NCBI GenBank assembly: GCA_007132315.1
Contig: SLOW01000296.1
Coordinates: 1 to 6,783, forward strand
Length of the DNA: 6,783 nucleotides
Direction of reading: 5' to 3'
Source of the DNA: Opitutales bacterium
Lineage (GTDB): Bacteria; Verrucomicrobiota; Verrucomicrobiia; Opitutales; T3Sed10-336
In this document: positions 4,606-6,783 of the stretch, piece by piece
How positions within the stretch are numbered: the first letter of the stretch is position 1
Layout: every line of letters begins with the position of its first letter
Position numbers and translations under genes: made by a program
The notes under the pieces: model-generated
What the model was told of the DNA's origin: nothing
The model's database searches: none
Seen by the model: the letters and a program-made list of their open reading frames with translations, nothing else

Positions 4606-6783
4606 ATGAGTTCCAAACCAACCAAACCCGCTTCCACGGAGGCTTCGCGCCGCAAGCGGAAAACGGACAAGCAGTCCCGCTTCGTCCAGTTTCTGGAAAC
4701 CAGCCGCTCGGTCAGTTTCACCATTTTTATCCTGACCGCCGCCGGGATCGGCATTCTAAGCCTGATCGGACTCGATCCCGGCGGGGCACAGGTCATTCCC
4801 CACCAGGTCTCACCGGTGCGCGTCACGGCAAGCGTCTCCTTCGATTTCGAGAGCGAGCTGCAGACCCAGCGGGAGCGCCAGCGCCGGATCAACCTGGTCG
4901 GCCCCGCGTACTCGATCCGGCCGGACCGTTTTGAACAGTTCGCCGACCACACCCGGGAACTGGCCCGCGAGCTCGACCTTCTGGATTCCCGCACCCGCGA
5001 TCTGAGCGAAGAGGAACGCGAATCGATCGTGCGCGAATTCGTCGAGTATTACGACGAGCGCACGCGTTACCTCGTCAGCTCGGAGAACGTTCTCGCCCTG
5101 TTGAACGCGACCGATCCCAAAATGCGCGACCGGCTTTTTCAGGACGCCCTGGAGTCCCTGGAAACCATTCACCGCGAGGGCATTTATTCCCCCGAAGCCT
5201 TCCAGACCCAGAAAGCGGACAACGGCCTGACCCTCTTCACAGTGTACGGGCTGGACGATTCGCGACTCAGCGAGCGCAACATCCACAGCGAACAGGAAGC
5301 CCGCCAGTTGCTGCGGCAGCGGCTGGAGAGACTGGACGCGCCGGAAAACGCCATTCTCGCGCTGCGACGGATATTCCGTGAAGGCATCGCCCCCAATTTC
5401 CAATACGACGAGGAACGGACCGAAGAACGCAAGGCCGCCGTGGCGCGGGAAACACCCCCGATCACGGTCTCGGTCGAGGAGGGCGACTCCATCGTCCGCC
5501 CGGGCACCACGGTCACCGAGGAACAGTACGAGATGTACCTCGCCTACAGGGAAGAGCTGACCGCACTGGGCGAGCAGCCGCTCGACCTGCCCGAACAGAT
5601 GCTGCACCGCCTCCTTCTGGTTGTCGGCATCCTGCTTTCGGCCGTGGTTTATATCCGGATCGAGGACCGCGAGACCCTCAAGAGCAACAGCCGCCTGGCC
5701 CTGCTGGGCCTGCTGGCGGCGATCAACCTGAGCCTGGTCTGGGCCGTCATCCATTTGAGCAACGTGCCCGCCGTCGCCGGCGACCCCACCTGGCTGGCGG
5801 CGATTCCCTACCTGACCCCCACCGCCTTTTCCCCGCTCATCGTCGCGATGCTGATCGGTCAGCGGCCGGCCATATTCATGGCGCTGATCATCAGCTTCTT
5901 CGCCGCCATCATGTTCGGCTATAAGGTCGAGATGTTCGTCATCGCCTTTCTGTCCGCCCTGGTCGGCATCTACTACTGCCACCAGGTGCGCTTCCGCGGG
6001 CGCCTGGTCAAGGCCGCCAGCATGACCGGACTCACTGTGGCGGTCGCCGCGCTCCTGCTGGGTGCCGCCTCGGCGCTGGAGGTCGGTATCATCATCCGCC
6101 AAATGGCCGCCGGCCTCGCGGTCGGCGCCCTGACCGGGGTGATCGTGGTGGGCATTCTCCCGATTCTGGAAACTTTGTTTCGCCGCCTGACCGACATCAC
6201 CCTGCTCGAACTCACCGACACCAACCACCCCCTCCTGAAACGGATGCAGATCGAAGCCCCGGGCAGTTATCACCACAGCCTCGTGGTGGCCAATCTGGCC
6301 GAAAACGCCGCCGGCGAAATCGACGCCAACCCCTTGAAATGCCGGGTCTGCGCTCTGTTCCACGACATCGGCAAGCTGGTGAAGCCCGAGTATTTCACCG
6401 AGAACCAGCGCGACGGTTTCAACCCGCACATCGAACGCAATCCCTCCTTCAGCGCACTGATCATCAAGAGCCATGTGAAAGAAGGCGTCGATCTCGCCGT
6501 GCAGCACAAACTGCCCCGGGTCATCATTGACGTGGTCCGCCAGCACCACGGCACCACCCTGATCGAGTACTTCTTCCAACAGGCCAAGAAGTCGGAAAAG
6601 AAGGGAAGCCTGCCCCCGTTCGCGCGGAGCGAATCCCTGGAAGTGGACAAGGTCAGCGAAACCACCTACCGCTACGACGGCCCCAAGCCGCAGTTCAAGG
6701 AAAGCGCGGTCATTTTTTTCGCCGACGCGGTGGAAGCGGCCAGTCGCAGCCTGAAGAAGGTCAACAAGCAAAGCCTGGAGGAA
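4606..6783 (+). CDS. 7TMR-HDED/HD-domain membrane phosphohydrolase, PgpH-like (3' end outside window)
   Basis: A frame of 726 codons runs from ATG 4606 to the window edge without a stop. Layout: basic N-terminus; membrane anchor at about 36-56; extracytoplasmic 7TMR-HDED domain at about 57-334, ending in VSVEEGDSIVRPGTTVTEEQ (288-307); about seven membrane segments between 335 and 521; cytoplasmic HD domain from about 546. Metal-site residues are present: His556/557 (APGSYHHSL), His586-Asp587 (FHDIGK), His608, His623, His647/648 (RQHHG) and Asp707 (FADAVEAASRS). This matches PgpH of Listeria, a c-di-AMP phosphodiesterase (718 residues), so c-di-AMP hydrolysis is the likely but unproven role. 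The start follows the phoH stop by 168 nt, with no Shine-Dalgarno. A short segment around 668-687 between RQHHG and the last motif is somewhat longer than I expect. At most a short C-terminal tail is missing. Confidence 0.95.
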   Translation, partial: MSSKPTKPASTEASRRKRKTDKQSRFVQFLETSRSVSFTIFILTAAGIGILSLIGLDPGGAQVIPHQVSPVRVTASVSFDFESELQTQRERQRRINLVGPAYSIRPDRFEQFADHTRELARELDLLDSRTRDLSEEERESIVREFVEYYDERTRYLVSSENVLALLNATDPKMRDRLFQDALESLETIHREGIYSPEAFQTQKADNGLTLFTVYGLDDSRLSERNIHSEQEARQLLRQRLERLDAPENAILALRRIFREGIAPNFQYDEERTEERKAAVARETPPITVSVEEGDSIVRPGTTVTEEQYEMYLAYREELTALGEQPLDLPEQMLHRLLLVVGILLSAVVYIRIEDRETLKSNSRLALLGLLAAINLSLVWAVIHLSNVPAVAGDPTWLAAIPYLTPTAFSPLIVAMLIGQRPAIFMALIISFFAAIMFGYKVEMFVIAFLSALVGIYYCHQVRFRGRLVKAASMTGLTVAVAALLLGAASALEVGIIIRQMAAGLAVGALTGVIVVGILPILETLFRRLTDITLLELTDTNHPLLKRMQIEAPGSYHHSLVVANLAENAAGEIDANPLKCRVCALFHDIGKLVKPEYFTENQRDGFNPHIERNPSFSALIIKSHVKEGVDLAVQHKLPRVIIDVVRQHHGTTLIEYFFQQAKKSEKKGSLPPFARSESLEVDKVSETTYRYDGPKPQFKESAVIFFADAVEAASRSLKKVNKQSLEE

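Noticed and set aside
4810..6771. A 653-codon open frame on the minus strand opposite the HD gene
   Set aside because: It lies entirely antisense to a well-conserved PgpH-like protein. Its translation is rich in Gly, Gln, Asp, His and Val with no recognisable domain, as expected for the complement of GC-biased codons.

Overview
The window is GC-rich bacterial chromosome with dense housekeeping genes and no sign of mobile elements, CRISPR arrays or RNA genes. The best phylogenetic clue is a 53-residue basic protein at 1333-1494 that resembles the small basic protein family I know from Verrucomicrobiota and relatives. The short omega subunit, an integral-membrane exosortase and the HIT-PhoH-HD gene order fit the same phylum. 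I would place the sequence in Verrucomicrobiota, possibly the Opitutia side. That is inference from protein character, since no search was run.

Left block (1-853, minus strand): three co-directional genes read right to left. They are rpoZ (RNA polymerase omega, starting at TTG), smpB (tmRNA partner, starting at GTG) and the first 34 codons of a GHMP kinase that reads as homoserine kinase (thrB), cut by the window edge. Gaps are 39 and 36 nt and each gene has a visible Shine-Dalgarno sequence, so this looks like one operon. A 113-bp divergent spacer separates it from the next block.

Second block (967-1494, plus strand): cutA and, 30 nt later, the small basic protein gene. This block converges on a 363-residue exosortase gene (1618-2709, minus strand) carrying the Cys-Arg-His triad. 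The convergent spacer holds inverted repeats but no classical U-tract terminator.

Right block (2945-6783, plus strand): a HIT-family protein (HLHGH motif), a PhoH-type ATPase (YbeZ-like) and a 7TMR-HDED/HD membrane phosphohydrolase (PgpH-like, candidate c-di-AMP phosphodiesterase) that is still open at the window end. HIT and phoH are 17 nt apart. A structured 168-nt spacer separates phoH from the HD gene. In many bacteria phoH and this HD gene lie beside ybeY, which would be expected just past the right edge. The block combines nucleotide signalling and turnover (HIT, HD) with a PhoH ATPase linked to RNA metabolism.

I do not see a clearly new multi-gene system. The points most worth a second look are the lineage-specific small basic protein, the two mutually exclusive hairpins ahead of the HIT gene, the structured phoH-HD spacer, the lone exosortase, and the contrast between Shine-Dalgarno-led genes on the left and genes without a Shine-Dalgarno elsewhere.
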